A DNA stretch of 15,110 nt from CAG-390 sp045633005. Its GTDB lineage: Bacteria > Bacillota > Clostridia > Oscillospirales > CAG-272. The position numbers were made by a program, and so were the translations under genes. Under the pieces are notes generated by a model. It had not been told where the DNA came from and did no database searches. It saw only the letters and a program-made list of their open reading frames with translations. Below are positions 6,508 to 13,243 of the stretch, piece after piece. Numbering within the stretch: the first letter of the stretch is position 1; every line of letters starts with the position of its first letter. The DNA is taken from assembly GCA_045633005.1 (NCBI GenBank), contig JAZQXT010000072.1, positions 1 through 15,110 on the forward strand, read 5' to 3'.

Positions 6508-6942
6508 TTAAAGATAATCGCGCAGGTCAATAGCGAGGCGTTCCTCAAGATTTATCAGACGCTTGGTAACGTCCTTTGATACCTCGTCTGCCGCCTTGTA
6601 CTGATTGAGATAGCGGTTAAGGGACTTTACCCCCATATTACAGCCGTCGGTTATGAGGTCGGCAATGGTGTTGTCCGACTCCTTCATTCCGAGCTTAAAA
6701 TTCGTCTTGACGTGGCTCATTCCCTTCGCCATAGGGTTTGGGTCTTTTCCCTCGTCGCCGTAACGAGTTAGCATCTCGCCTATCTCAACGCCGAGCTTAT
6801 CGTGCTCGGTCTTGCAACGAATGAGATATTCCTTGAGCTTTTCGCTTCTGACGTACGGCATAACCTCGTCAAGCGAGTCAACGCCCATTTTCACACCCGC
6901 ATCGCACTCGCGAAGCAACTTTATCGTATCCTGTTCTATCAT
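6508..6942 (-). CDS. Small ferritin-like helical-bundle protein (DUF2383/PA2169-like), unknown function
   Basis: A 144-residue, all-helical, soluble protein. The chosen start (MIEQDTIKLL) has an AAAGGATT site seven bases upstream at about 6950-6955; an upstream in-frame ATG at 7005 would add 21 residues without a good ribosome binding site. The pattern suggests four antiparallel helices (about 3-28, 31-60, 75-100, 103-142), with a charged TEHDKLGVEI stretch (45-54) in helix two and KESDNTIADLITDGCNMG in helix three, as in ferritin-like domains of the DUF2383 type. Metal ligands are not complete enough to claim a ferroxidase. It follows the lipoprotein gene after 84 bases without a visible terminator, so the two may be co-transcribed. 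Confidence 0.72.
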   Translation of the reverse strand: MIEQDTIKLLRECDAGVKMGVDSLDEVMPYVRSEKLKEYLIRCKTEHDKLGVEIGEMLTRYGDEGKDPNPMAKGMSHVKTNFKLGMKESDNTIADLITDGCNMGVKSLNRYLNQYKAADEVSKDVTKRLINLEERLAIDLRDYL

Positions 6943-7026
6943 TTCGGAATCCTTTCTGATGTAGTACAAAAAGTATTCCACGCCGTGATAGAATTTATGC
7001 TTCAAAATGAGAATATTGGTTTTACA

Positions 7027-7617
7027 CTATGCTATGAATCCGTTTTCCTTTAATATTTCCAAAAGCGACGGCGAGATAACGTACGCCTCATCCGTACCAA
7101 ACCCTATGCACCAGCCGCTGCCGTCAAAAAACAATGACGCTCTTATCTTTAGGTTGGGGTGCTTTTCGGAGCACATAGTTATCCCTTTTTCACCTTGTGA
7201 TTGCGTAAAATAATTATATTCAAGGCTATCCCCCGTCATTGCCTCCGAAAAAACGATCTTATCCGACGTTCCCTCAATAACAAAGACCTCGGAGCCGTAA
7301 TCATAGCCTTGCTTCAAATAAACCTCTTGCCCTCCGCCAACGCCGAATACGTAATCGGGGGCTTCCCTTGTGTCGGAATAATAGCGGGTAGAAAAAGGAA
7401 AGCTGTAATACCAGCCTAATTCAATATCCTTCTCGTTTAGCTCGTGATCCATTATACCGCAAAAAAGTCGGGAAGCATAATATTCGGCACCCTGATAAAG
7501 CAAAACGCCGCCACCGTCGCCTTCTATAAGCTCTACGTTTTCAGAGTAATCGGAGCACGCGCCGAGAGAAAGCACAATAACGACGATAATGCATAATGCT
7601 AAAATACGTTTTTTCAT
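7027..7617 (-). CDS. Putative lipoprotein of unknown function
   Basis: A 196-residue exported lipoprotein. The N-terminus is KKR, a hydrophobic segment and the lipobox LGAC with lipidated cysteine at residue 21. The mature part is acidic with many aromatic residues (GWYYSFPFSTRYY, SLEYNYF) and a C-terminal region ending GWCIGFGTDEAYVISPSLLEILKENGFIA; I do not recognise a family. The start at 7617 is supported by an AAGGAG site at 7624-7629. A longer reading to 7692 runs into the -35 box of the gene's own promoter and is rejected. Transcribed from a perfect consensus promoter divergently from marR. Confidence 0.8.
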   Translation of the reverse strand: MKKRILALCIIVVIVLSLGACSDYSENVELIEGDGGGVLLYQGAEYYASRLFCGIMDHELNEKDIELGWYYSFPFSTRYYSDTREAPDYVFGVGGGQEVYLKQGYDYGSEVFVIEGTSDKIVFSEAMTGDSLEYNYFTQSQGEKGITMCSEKHPNLKIRASLFFDGSGWCIGFGTDEAYVISPSLLEILKENGFIA

Positions 7618-7663
7618 CGTCTGCTCCTTCCTTATCGGTAAAAATTTATAACGAGTACATCTT

Positions 7664-7692
7664 ATTATATCACGATATGCAAAGCGTGTCAA
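7664..7692 (-). promoter_or_regulatory. Perfect consensus sigma-A promoter of the lipoprotein gene
   Basis: TTGACA (minus strand, 7687-7692), exactly 17 bases, TATAAT (7664-7669). Such a full-consensus promoter suggests high expression unless repressed; a 17-base palindrome sits 15 bases upstream of the -35 box. Confidence 0.93.
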
Positions 7693-7706
7693 CGAGCGAT
7701 CCTAAA

Positions 7707-7723
7707 GTAGAGAAATTCTCTAC
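7707..7723. promoter_or_regulatory. 17-base palindrome, candidate operator in the divergent region
   Basis: GTAGAGAAATTCTCTAC is a perfect 8-bp inverted repeat about one central base, located upstream of both the lipoprotein promoter and the marR promoter. It does not resemble the TTTCAACAAGTT sites next to marR, so it may bind another regulator. Confidence 0.45.
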
Positions 7724-7790
7724 CTATAGTGTAATTCACTTTGAAATTTCACTATTTTGGAATAATTAAGTAAATATTCATAAACATTAT

Positions 7791-7819
7791 TTGACTTTTC
7801 AACAAGTTTGTGATATACT
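7791..7819 (+). promoter_or_regulatory. Sigma-A promoter of the marR-GT8-acyltransferase operon
   Basis: TTGACT (7791-7796), 17 bases, TATACT (7814-7819). The spacer contains one copy of TTTCAACAAGTT (7797-7808), suggesting direct repression of polymerase binding. Confidence 0.88.
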
Positions 7820-7854
7820 GTAAGGGCGCTTGTTTAAATTTCAACAAGTTGAAA
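7797..7854 (+). promoter_or_regulatory. Candidate MarR operator: repeated TTTCAACAAGTT sites
   Basis: TTTCAACAAGTT occurs at 7797-7808 between the -35 and -10 boxes and again at 7839-7850, where it extends to the full palindrome TTTCAAC-AA-GTTGAAA (7839-7854) that merges into the ribosome binding site. A third, inverted half-site CTTGTTTAAA lies at 7829-7838. The two main copies start 42 bases apart, four helical turns. This is the layout of an autoregulated MarR-family repressor; the binding itself is inferred. Confidence 0.6.
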
Positions 7855-7864
7855 GGATTCGAAA

Positions 7865-8299
7865 ATGAAGGAACGCTTTGAAACGTTTACGGTTTTGATC
7901 AATAAAATAAGCAGAAATATCAAAAGGATCAAAAATCAGGAGATGGCGGAATACGGGCTTCGCAGTACGCACGTTTCGTGCCTGTATTACCTGTATTCCA
8001 AAAGGTCCGTTACGGCGACAGAGCTGTGCGAAAGGTGCGAGGAGGATAAGGCGACGATATCGCGCTCGCTTGATTTTCTTGAAAGCAACGGCTACCTTAC
8101 TTGCGACGCAAAACACGCCAAACGCTACAGAAGCCCCCTCGTTCTGACCGAAAAAGGAATGGAAGCGGGAAAGCGGATCACGGACAAGGTAAACCGTGTT
8201 CTTGAAAAGACCAGCATAGGACTTACCGAGGAGGAAAGAGCCGCGTTTTACCGCTATCTTTCCATCATCAGCCGCAACCTTGAAAGCTGCGTCGGCTAA
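7865..8299 (+). CDS. MarR-family transcriptional regulator
   Basis: A 144-residue winged-helix DNA-binding protein of normal MarR length. Residues 1-30 form the dimerisation helix, 48-75 the helix-turn-helix (VTATELCERCEEDKATISRSLDFLESNGYL) with recognition helix around 62-75, and 78-95 the wing (DAKHAKRYRSPLVLTEKG). The C-terminal helices (100-140) complete the dimer. It heads an operon with a glycosyltransferase and two acyltransferase-like genes, so the ligand may be a lipid or acyl compound, as for FabT of streptococci (inference). AAAGGATT precedes the ATG by about five bases and overlaps the candidate operator. The next gene begins 44 bases after the stop, past a short hairpin over the stop codon. 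Confidence 0.92.
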   Translation: MKERFETFTVLINKISRNIKRIKNQEMAEYGLRSTHVSCLYYLYSKRSVTATELCERCEEDKATISRSLDFLESNGYLTCDAKHAKRYRSPLVLTEKGMEAGKRITDKVNRVLEKTSIGLTEEERAAFYRYLSIISRNLESCVG

Positions 8300-8310
8300 T
8301 CCCCGACGTA
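8288..8310 (+). other. Short hairpin over the marR stop codon
   Basis: CGTCGG (8290-8295) pairs with CCGACG (8303-8308), extendable by two pairs. There is no T-run directly after it, so it is at most a weak attenuator or a stabilising structure between marR and the glycosyltransferase gene. Confidence 0.3.
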
Positions 8311-8343
8311 TCACTTGCGCTTTTATTTGGAGGTATAAATATC

Positions 8344-9291
8344 GTGTTAAATTTAACGCCCCGCGACAAAAACGAGATACCGATCTTTTTCTCGACGGAC
8401 GACAATTACATTCCCTACCTTGATATTGCGATAGCGTCGCTTATCGAGAATGCGTCCAAGGAGTACAAATACAGGATAATCGTGTTAAATACGGGCATTG
8501 AGCAAGAAAATGCAGATAAAATTATGAGAAACGAGCGCGACGGCTTTGCCATCGAGTTCGTAAACATATCCGCAGAGGTGGAAAAGATAAAAAAGAGCCT
8601 AAAAAACGTCTACCATTTTTCCGTCGTAACGTATTACAGGCTTTTTATCGCTTCCCTATTCCCTACGTACGATAAGATAGTATATCTTGATTGCGATCTG
8701 GTCGTGCTCGGCGACGTGTCCGAGCTTTACCACACCGACCTCGGCGATAATATTTTGGGCGCAGCACCCGAAGAGTTCATCCGAAACACGAAGGAATTCC
8801 GCCTTTACGCGGACAAGTCGCTCGGAGTTGACCCCTCCACCTACGTCAACGCGGGAGTTTTGGTCATCAACCTCGTCGCATTCAGAGAGCATCGCATAAT
8901 GGAGCAATTCATCCGGCTTATCACCGCGTACGATTTCGACCTGCTCGATCCCGATCAGGCGTATCTGAACTATCTTTGCCGCGGCAGGATACGCATTCTG
9001 CCAAACGGCTGGAACAAAGAGCCGATGACTATTCCCTGCGAGGGAAAGAAGAATATCGTGCATTACGCGCTATACAAAAAGCCGTGGCAGTACGACGACG
9101 TTATCGACGGCGAGTATTTCTGGCAGTATGCAAAGCACTCCCCCTTCTACGAGATGATTTTGGAAAGAAAAGACTCCTTCGGAGACAAGGAACGCGCCGA
9201 AAACGACGCAATGGCGAAGGAGATATTGCTCCACGCGCTAAAGATCGTTGACTCCGAGGAAACGTTTGTCAAAAAGCTTTCTAATAATTGA
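8344..9291 (+). CDS. Glycosyltransferase family 8 protein
   Basis: A 315-residue GT-A-fold retaining glycosyltransferase, cytoplasmic or membrane-associated, that transfers a hexose from a UDP-sugar. Family marks in order are IPIFFSTDDNYIPYLDIAIASL (12-33) for nucleotide binding, TYYRLFIASLFP (96-107), the metal-binding DxD as YLDCDLVVLGD (114-124, D116 and D118), YVNAGVLVINL (167-177), LDPDQAYLN (201-209), and the IVHYALYKKPW histidine/KPW block (238-248). This matches LgtC/GspA-type members, which modify lipopolysaccharide, lipids or proteins. The start is GTG at 8344 behind GGAGG at 8329-8333; no nearby ATG competes. It is nine bases ahead of the acyltransferase gene, so acceptor is probably a lipid that these enzymes build (inference). 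Confidence 0.93.
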   Translation: MLNLTPRDKNEIPIFFSTDDNYIPYLDIAIASLIENASKEYKYRIIVLNTGIEQENADKIMRNERDGFAIEFVNISAEVEKIKKSLKNVYHFSVVTYYRLFIASLFPTYDKIVYLDCDLVVLGDVSELYHTDLGDNILGAAPEEFIRNTKEFRLYADKSLGVDPSTYVNAGVLVINLVAFREHRIMEQFIRLITAYDFDLLDPDQAYLNYLCRGRIRILPNGWNKEPMTIPCEGKKNIVHYALYKKPWQYDDVIDGEYFWQYAKHSPFYEMILERKDSFGDKERAENDAMAKEILLHALKIVDSEETFVKKLSNN

Positions 9292-9300
9292 GGACGGAAT

Positions 9301-10143
9301 ATGGAAAGATCAGCCCACAAGCTTGAGCTTTTACGAAGAATAGCCGAGCTTGAAAAAAAACAGCTTTGGCATCTTGACGTTGAGGACGACCCCGAAACGT
9401 ATCCGTTGATGCCCGACGATATAGACTATCTGAACGAAAAGCTCTTAAACAAAATAAAAAATAAAATAGCCAATCTTCTCGGAACGCGCTTCTTTGACAA
9501 GATGATAGCAAGCGGACAGCTCGTTATCAAGGAGATACGCGGCATTGAAAACTTCACCTCCGTAAAAGGCGGCAAGATCGTGACCTGCAACCATTTCAGC
9601 GTCGGAGATAACTACGCGGTCTGGATGGCTCTGCGCGAGCATATGGACGGCAAGATGCTATATAAGGTCATCAGAGAGGGAAACTACACCAATCCGCCCA
9701 AGCCCTTCGGGCTTTTTATGCGGCATTGCAACACGCTTCCGCTTTCAAGCCAGCCGTCAACGATGCGCATGTTCTTTAAAGCCGTAAAAACACTTCTCGG
9801 CAGAGGCGAAACGATACTCATTTACCCCGAACAGGGAATGTGGTGGAACTACCGCAAGCCGCGTCCGATGCAGGACGGCGCATTCTCGCTTGCCGTACAT
9901 AACAAAGTGCCCGTAGTACCGATATTCATCACTATGGAGGACGGAAACGCTCTTGACGGCGACGGCTTTCCCGTGCAGGAGTTCACACTCCATATTCTGC
10001 CCGCCATCTACCCCGACGCGAGCCTGCGCCTTGGCGAAGCCAAGGTGAAAATGAGCGAGCAAAACTACGCCGCGTGGGTCGGGGTGTACGAAGAATTCTA
10101 CGGTAAAAAGCTCGTTTACGCCGACGCGGAGGAGGCAAAATGA
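9301..10143 (+). CDS. PlsC-like 1-acyl-glycerol-3-phosphate-type acyltransferase
   Basis: A 280-residue acyltransferase of the LPLAT family, which moves an acyl chain from acyl-ACP or acyl-CoA to a hydroxyl of a lipid at the membrane surface. The catalytic H-x4-D box is CNHFSVGD (H98, D103), the phosphate/acceptor block is YPEQGMWWNY (175-184, with EQG in place of the usual EG), followed by KPRPMQDGAFSLA (186-198) and the VPVVPIFI strand (203-210). An N-terminal region of about 60 charged residues (LELLRRIAELEKKQLW, LNEKLLNKIKNKIANLL) is predicted helical and lacks a membrane span. It starts nine bases after the glycosyltransferase with TGAGGACGGA as ribosome binding site, and its stop codon overlaps the next ATG. 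Confidence 0.87.
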   Translation: MERSAHKLELLRRIAELEKKQLWHLDVEDDPETYPLMPDDIDYLNEKLLNKIKNKIANLLGTRFFDKMIASGQLVIKEIRGIENFTSVKGGKIVTCNHFSVGDNYAVWMALREHMDGKMLYKVIREGNYTNPPKPFGLFMRHCNTLPLSSQPSTMRMFFKAVKTLLGRGETILIYPEQGMWWNYRKPRPMQDGAFSLAVHNKVPVVPIFITMEDGNALDGDGFPVQEFTLHILPAIYPDASLRLGEAKVKMSEQNYAAWVGVYEEFYGKKLVYADAEEAK

Positions 10144-10712
10144 AGCTGTACCTTTCGGTCATCGGCATCGCAATGGCGGTAGTCGCGGCTCTGAATCTTA
10201 TTTTAGAGGTTGCGCCGTGGTATTACGTTATAGCGGCGGTCATATGGTGTACGGCGTTGCAATTTGCCCTTGACGGACTCCTCGCCATTATCATACGCAT
10301 CACACCCGACAGATATTTCGGCGCGGATGACCCGCACTTTGCCGTATCGGAAAGCGCGCAAGCGCTATACAAAAAGCTTCAGGTGCGACGCTGGAAGGAC
10401 AAGGTCTGGGAGCTTGGCGGACTTGGCGGCTTTAGCAAAAAAAGCCTCAAAGAGCCTACGAACCCCAAATATATCGAGAAATTCATTATCGAATGCAACA
10501 AGGGCGTAGTTACGCACAGACTCAGCTACCCCGTCGGCTTTTTGGCTATGCTGACGGTCGACGGTATCTGCGCTTTTACCGTTGCCCTCCCCATCGCCGT
10601 AGTGAACGTATTTTTGAACGTACTGCCCACGCTCGTTTTAAGGTACAACACTCCTCTCTTGCAAAAGCTTTTGTCGCGTATGAACAAAAAAGCCGCTTTG
10701 GCTACTGAATAA
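10140..10712 (+). CDS. CrtO-like membrane protein (glycosyl-4,4'-diaponeurosporenoate acyltransferase family)
   Basis: A 190-residue integral membrane protein with two N-terminal helices (3-22, 27-53), a conserved cytoplasmic block and two C-terminal helices (about 129-150 and 152-168). The block RRWKDKVWELGGLGGFSKKSL (83-103) followed by YIEKFIIECNKGVVTHRL (111-128, H126) resembles CrtO, the acyltransferase that finishes staphyloxanthin, and its many uncharacterised clostridial relatives. With no other carotenoid gene present, a carotenoid product is unlikely; acylation of a glycolipid made by the GT8 and PlsC-like neighbours is more plausible (inference). Its ATG overlaps the stop codon of the acyltransferase as ATGA, a sign of translational coupling. 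Confidence 0.75.
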   Translation: MKLYLSVIGIAMAVVAALNLILEVAPWYYVIAAVIWCTALQFALDGLLAIIIRITPDRYFGADDPHFAVSESAQALYKKLQVRRWKDKVWELGGLGGFSKKSLKEPTNPKYIEKFIIECNKGVVTHRLSYPVGFLAMLTVDGICAFTVALPIAVVNVFLNVLPTLVLRYNTPLLQKLLSRMNKKAALATE

Positions 10713-10715
10713 TTC

Positions 10716-10752
10716 AAAAACGCGCGGAGAGCCTCGGCTCTGCTTGCTTTTT
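10716..10752. terminator. Bidirectional terminator between the lipid operon and the 624-residue surface protein
   Basis: AGAGCC (10728-10733) and GGCTCT (10736-10741) form a compact hairpin, flanked by AAAAA at 10716-10720 and TTTTTT at 10747-10752. Both convergent units end within 30 bases of it. The T-runs are separated from the stem by six or seven bases, so efficiency may be modest. Confidence 0.6.
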
Positions 10753-10769
10753 TCGCTCATCCGCAGAGC

Positions 10770-12644
10770 TTATCGCCTTGCGGAGCTTTTCTTTTTCAAT
10801 ACGATAACGCTTACTGCGGCAACTGCGACGACGGCTATCACGCCCACCGCAATACCGATGATAAGACCTATCTGCATATCATTGTCCTGAGGAGCATCGG
10901 GAGCTTGTGTCTCCGCGGGCTTCTCGTCAATGACCTTTTCGCCGCACTTGGTGCATTCCGTTCCGCCCTCGATATCCTTCCAAGCGTGGATGCAGAAGGT
11001 TATGCTCGTGGGATAGTTTTTTGCAAAATACGCCGCGTCCTTATCCTCGTAGCCGCTTGGCGTGGGGATAGACTTGGTACACGCCGAATCGTCAAACCAG
11101 CCCTTGTCGGGAATATAATGGTCGTTTGAAGCGTTTGTCCTTACGCTGACCTTTGATACGTTCAGGTCGGAATCGTAACAAACCCTGACACCCTCGTCCA
11201 TGCGAAAGACCGCTTGCGACGTAAGGATTCCGTTTACGTAGGTATCGGTGTATTCAATATCCTCATCCGCGGATTTCGGGTAAGTCACGTCCACCTTGTT
11301 CTCGGCGAGAATAATGCTGACGGTTCTTTCCGCCTGCTCGTTGCTAACGTAACAAGACAACAGCGCACCGTCGCAATCGTAGCGCATACTGTATTCGTAG
11401 CAATTCTCACCTATATACCTTTCGCCGTCAAAGGTGAATTCAAGCTGCTTTATGTCCTCGTTTTCAATCTCAAACGTATTTCTGCCGTTTGCCGTATTAT
11501 ACGCAATAAATCCGTCGGTTCTCGATTTTACAGTTAAATCGCATTCCCCGATACATGGGAGTGTAAATATTCCGTTTTCATATTCAGTAATAATTTTTTG
11601 GGGAAAGCTTGACGTGATCGCGTTTGCGTCAATGCCGATCTGCGCAAGGGTAAGCACGGGCTGTGCCGCGAAGGACGGCAGAGTTATAGTGGGAAGACGG
11701 TAAATGATAGCATTACAGGTCGAGCAGGTGTCGTATTCATCCCCCGCGGTCAATTTGTGTCCGAGGGGCTCTCCGTTCTCTCTGAAGCATTTTTCGCATA
11801 TACTCGGCACGTCGCAAAGGGGCGCGGACCACTGATGAGCGCAACCGATGTCGGTCGGCAGGCGCTTTGTCAGATCTTCAAGCGTCACGTTCTCAAAGCC
11901 CTGCGGAGCTTTCACGGGAATCTCGCCGTTGCTGTCCTCGCACCATCCCTTATCGGGAAGCAAGACAACGTATTCGCCCGTGTCATTGATAGCCACATCA
12001 ACGTACAGGAGCGTACCGTCCGCGCCGTAAATTGCCCAAATCGACTCGTTTTCCGTGTGCAGCGCTACGGTTTGTTCGTTGAGAACGCCTTGTGCGTACT
12101 CATCGCTCACGTCAAGACCCGCGCGAAGACTGTAAGAAACGTCAACGCTCTTCTCATAGTATCCCTCCTCAGGATACAGCATAACAAGCCTTCGGTAACC
12201 GTCAATATAATTATCAAATGTTACGAAGCTGCGCTTTCCGTCAAGCTCATATTCGACACACCACAAACGGGATCGAGCAGATATCGAAATGCTCCCCGCG
12301 GAATTGTATTCCTCGACGGAAACGTCAAATTCCCAATATCCGTCAACGAGCTTGCCATGGTGATAGTCATAGTTCAGGGTGTCAACGTAGTTTGCCTCCA
12401 TGCCGCCAACGTCCTTGATATAAAGAACCCCGTTTTCATACTTCACCTCGTTGATTTCGGGGAAGCAAGCAAGAAGCTCGTCGTAAGGAATTTTCGCATC
12501 CTCAAGCGTGGGGTATGCCCTGAGCGGAAAGGTGAACGCGGGCAAGCTTACCTTGCCTTCCTCGGCAGAGCTGCCAAGTGCGAAAAACGCCCCGAGCGAC
12601 GCTACGAGCGTAAGAGAAAGAATGAATGATAAGATTTTTTTCAT
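10770..12644 (-). CDS. Membrane-anchored surface protein with two diverged module copies and CxxC ribbons
   Basis: A 624-residue exported protein not assigned to a named family. The signal peptide is at 1-27 (cleavage near SSAEEG) and a C-terminal helix (592-616) followed by KKKSSARR anchors it; there is no LPXTG-like motif. The outer part is a tandem duplication. Copy A (34-298) and copy B (317-570) share LPxF openings, FPxxxxxxYENGxx, a (L/I)PDKGW(C/F)(E/D)D block at 229-236 and 511-518, a GFEN/GYED-(x)-KxxPT(D/S)I block, and a CxHxW region with cysteine pairs: CEKC and CSTC in A, CTKC in B. Such CxxC modules are common in surface proteins of gut Clostridia and may bind metal (inference). 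The start at 12644 has GGGAGG at 12650-12655; a longer reading lacks a site. Confidence 0.82.
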   Translation of the reverse strand: MKKILSFILSLTLVASLGAFFALGSSAEEGKVSLPAFTFPLRAYPTLEDAKIPYDELLACFPEINEVKYENGVLYIKDVGGMEANYVDTLNYDYHHGKLVDGYWEFDVSVEEYNSAGSISISARSRLWCVEYELDGKRSFVTFDNYIDGYRRLVMLYPEEGYYEKSVDVSYSLRAGLDVSDEYAQGVLNEQTVALHTENESIWAIYGADGTLLYVDVAINDTGEYVVLLPDKGWCEDSNGEIPVKAPQGFENVTLEDLTKRLPTDIGCAHQWSAPLCDVPSICEKCFRENGEPLGHKLTAGDEYDTCSTCNAIIYRLPTITLPSFAAQPVLTLAQIGIDANAITSSFPQKIITEYENGIFTLPCIGECDLTVKSRTDGFIAYNTANGRNTFEIENEDIKQLEFTFDGERYIGENCYEYSMRYDCDGALLSCYVSNEQAERTVSIILAENKVDVTYPKSADEDIEYTDTYVNGILTSQAVFRMDEGVRVCYDSDLNVSKVSVRTNASNDHYIPDKGWFDDSACTKSIPTPSGYEDKDAAYFAKNYPTSITFCIHAWKDIEGGTECTKCGEKVIDEKPAETQAPDAPQDNDMQIGLIIGIAVGVIAVVAVAAVSVIVLKKKSSARR

Positions 12645-12683
12645 AATGACCTCCCGATGAGAAACAAGCATACCTTCGCCGCC

Positions 12684-12782
12684 CTCATCCGTTTCTGTTT
12701 ATTTGATTATACCACGGTTGACAAAAAAATTCAAGCCGTTAATCGCCAAAATCTTCCAAACGCTGTAGTTATTAAAACGTCC
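12684..12782. repeat. 99-bp direct repeat, copy 1 (carries the promoter of the surface protein)
   Basis: This segment matches 14056-14154 without gaps, with about four mismatches in 99 bases (offset 1372). Weaker similarity continues for about 35 bases beyond, after a small indel. One end contains a complete promoter pointing left. No inverted ends or coding capacity of its own are evident. Confidence 0.85.
12706..12734 (-). promoter_or_regulatory. Sigma-A promoter of the 624-residue surface protein
   Basis: TTGAAT (minus strand, 12729-12734), 17 bases, TATAAT (12706-12711), about 60 bases before the start codon. It lies inside copy 1 of the 99-bp repeat. Confidence 0.85.
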
Positions 12783-13021
12783 CCAAGCCACCTAAAGCAA
12801 CTTGATTCAGAATGGGTGTAGCACATCATTCCCGACAAAACGAAAGAAAAAAGAAGTTTCTGCCGAAAACGCACCCATAAATTTCTTAAACTCCTTTGGT
12901 ATTGCGCATTATTTTTCACTTATTAAATTAAAATAGAAAACTAACGAGCCAAAGTCTGTTCTATTAGTGTTAAAGTTATATAGGAATAAAATAAATTTAT
13001 TTTAAATAGCGAGAAAGTTAT
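12783..13021. other. AT-rich intergenic stretch without a recognised gene
   Basis: Between the repeat and the candidate short RNA I see no convincing gene. It contains an 18-base palindrome TAAAATAAATTTATTTTA at 12987-13004 and two copies of AAAGTTATA on either side of it. The 62-codon minus-strand frame through copy 1 has no good ribosome binding site. Confidence 0.5.
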
Positions 13022-13057
13022 AAAAAAATAACATCCCGACTAAATCGAGGTGTTATT
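13022..13057. terminator. Terminator hairpin of the candidate short RNA, T-rich on both sides
   Basis: AATAACATCCCGA (13027-13039) pairs with TCGAGGTGTTATT (13045-13057) apart from one mismatch and one G-U. On the minus strand it runs into TTTTT, on the plus strand into TTTTTG, so it may act both ways. Confidence 0.6.
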
Positions 13058-13090
13058 TTTGAAAACTTTCACGGTCACTCTGTTGCGATC
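13022..13090 (-). ncRNA. Candidate short RNA of about 70 bases, or leader/remnant with its own promoter and terminator
   Basis: A promoter at 13097-13125 (minus strand) would start transcription near 13090. About 33 bases on begins a terminator with a 13-bp stem (13045-13057 with 13027-13039, one mismatch) followed by five T. The product would be an unusually short, structured transcript. An internal frame starting with an ATG at about 13104 and ending in the terminator stem encodes only 22 residues and lacks a ribosome binding site. Family unknown; the signals are clear, the function is not. Confidence 0.42.
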
Positions 13091-13096
13091 ATCACA

Positions 13097-13125
13097 AATA
13101 TAACACATTTGGGTAGAATTTGCAA
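13097..13125 (-). promoter_or_regulatory. Promoter of the candidate short RNA
   Basis: TTGCAA (13120-13125), 17 bases, TATATT (minus strand, 13097-13102). It lies between two terminators and no sizeable gene follows it, hence the short-RNA proposal. Confidence 0.5.
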
Positions 13126-13152
13126 GTTTTTTGAAATAATCATACGTTGCAC

Positions 13153-13184
13153 AAAAAATTCCGCCCTCGTTTTTGAGGGCGGAA
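13153..13184 (-). terminator. Rho-independent terminator of the small membrane protein
   Basis: TTCCGCCCTC (13159-13168) pairs perfectly with GAGGGCGGAA (13175-13184) around six bases. On the minus strand it is followed by TTTTTT. It lies 60 bases after the stop codon of the membrane protein. Confidence 0.88.
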
Positions 13185-13243
13185 AAATATTATTTTTTAT
13201 AACTCACGAAAAATCGTTTTTATCTCGACATACATTCATTATT

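Noticed and set aside
10761..10785. Alternative terminator CCGCA/TGCGG near the end of the 624-residue gene
   Set aside because: It lies inside the coding end of that gene, and the hairpin at 10728-10741 is better placed for both units.
10770..10900. Sortase signal on the 624-residue surface protein
   Set aside because: The sequence before the C-terminal helix (PQDNDMQ) has no LPXTG or PPXTG motif; it is a plain membrane anchor.
12731..12919. 62-codon minus-strand frame through repeat copy 1
   Set aside because: No good ribosome binding site, and the homologous frame is interrupted in copy 2, so the repeat is not conserved as protein.
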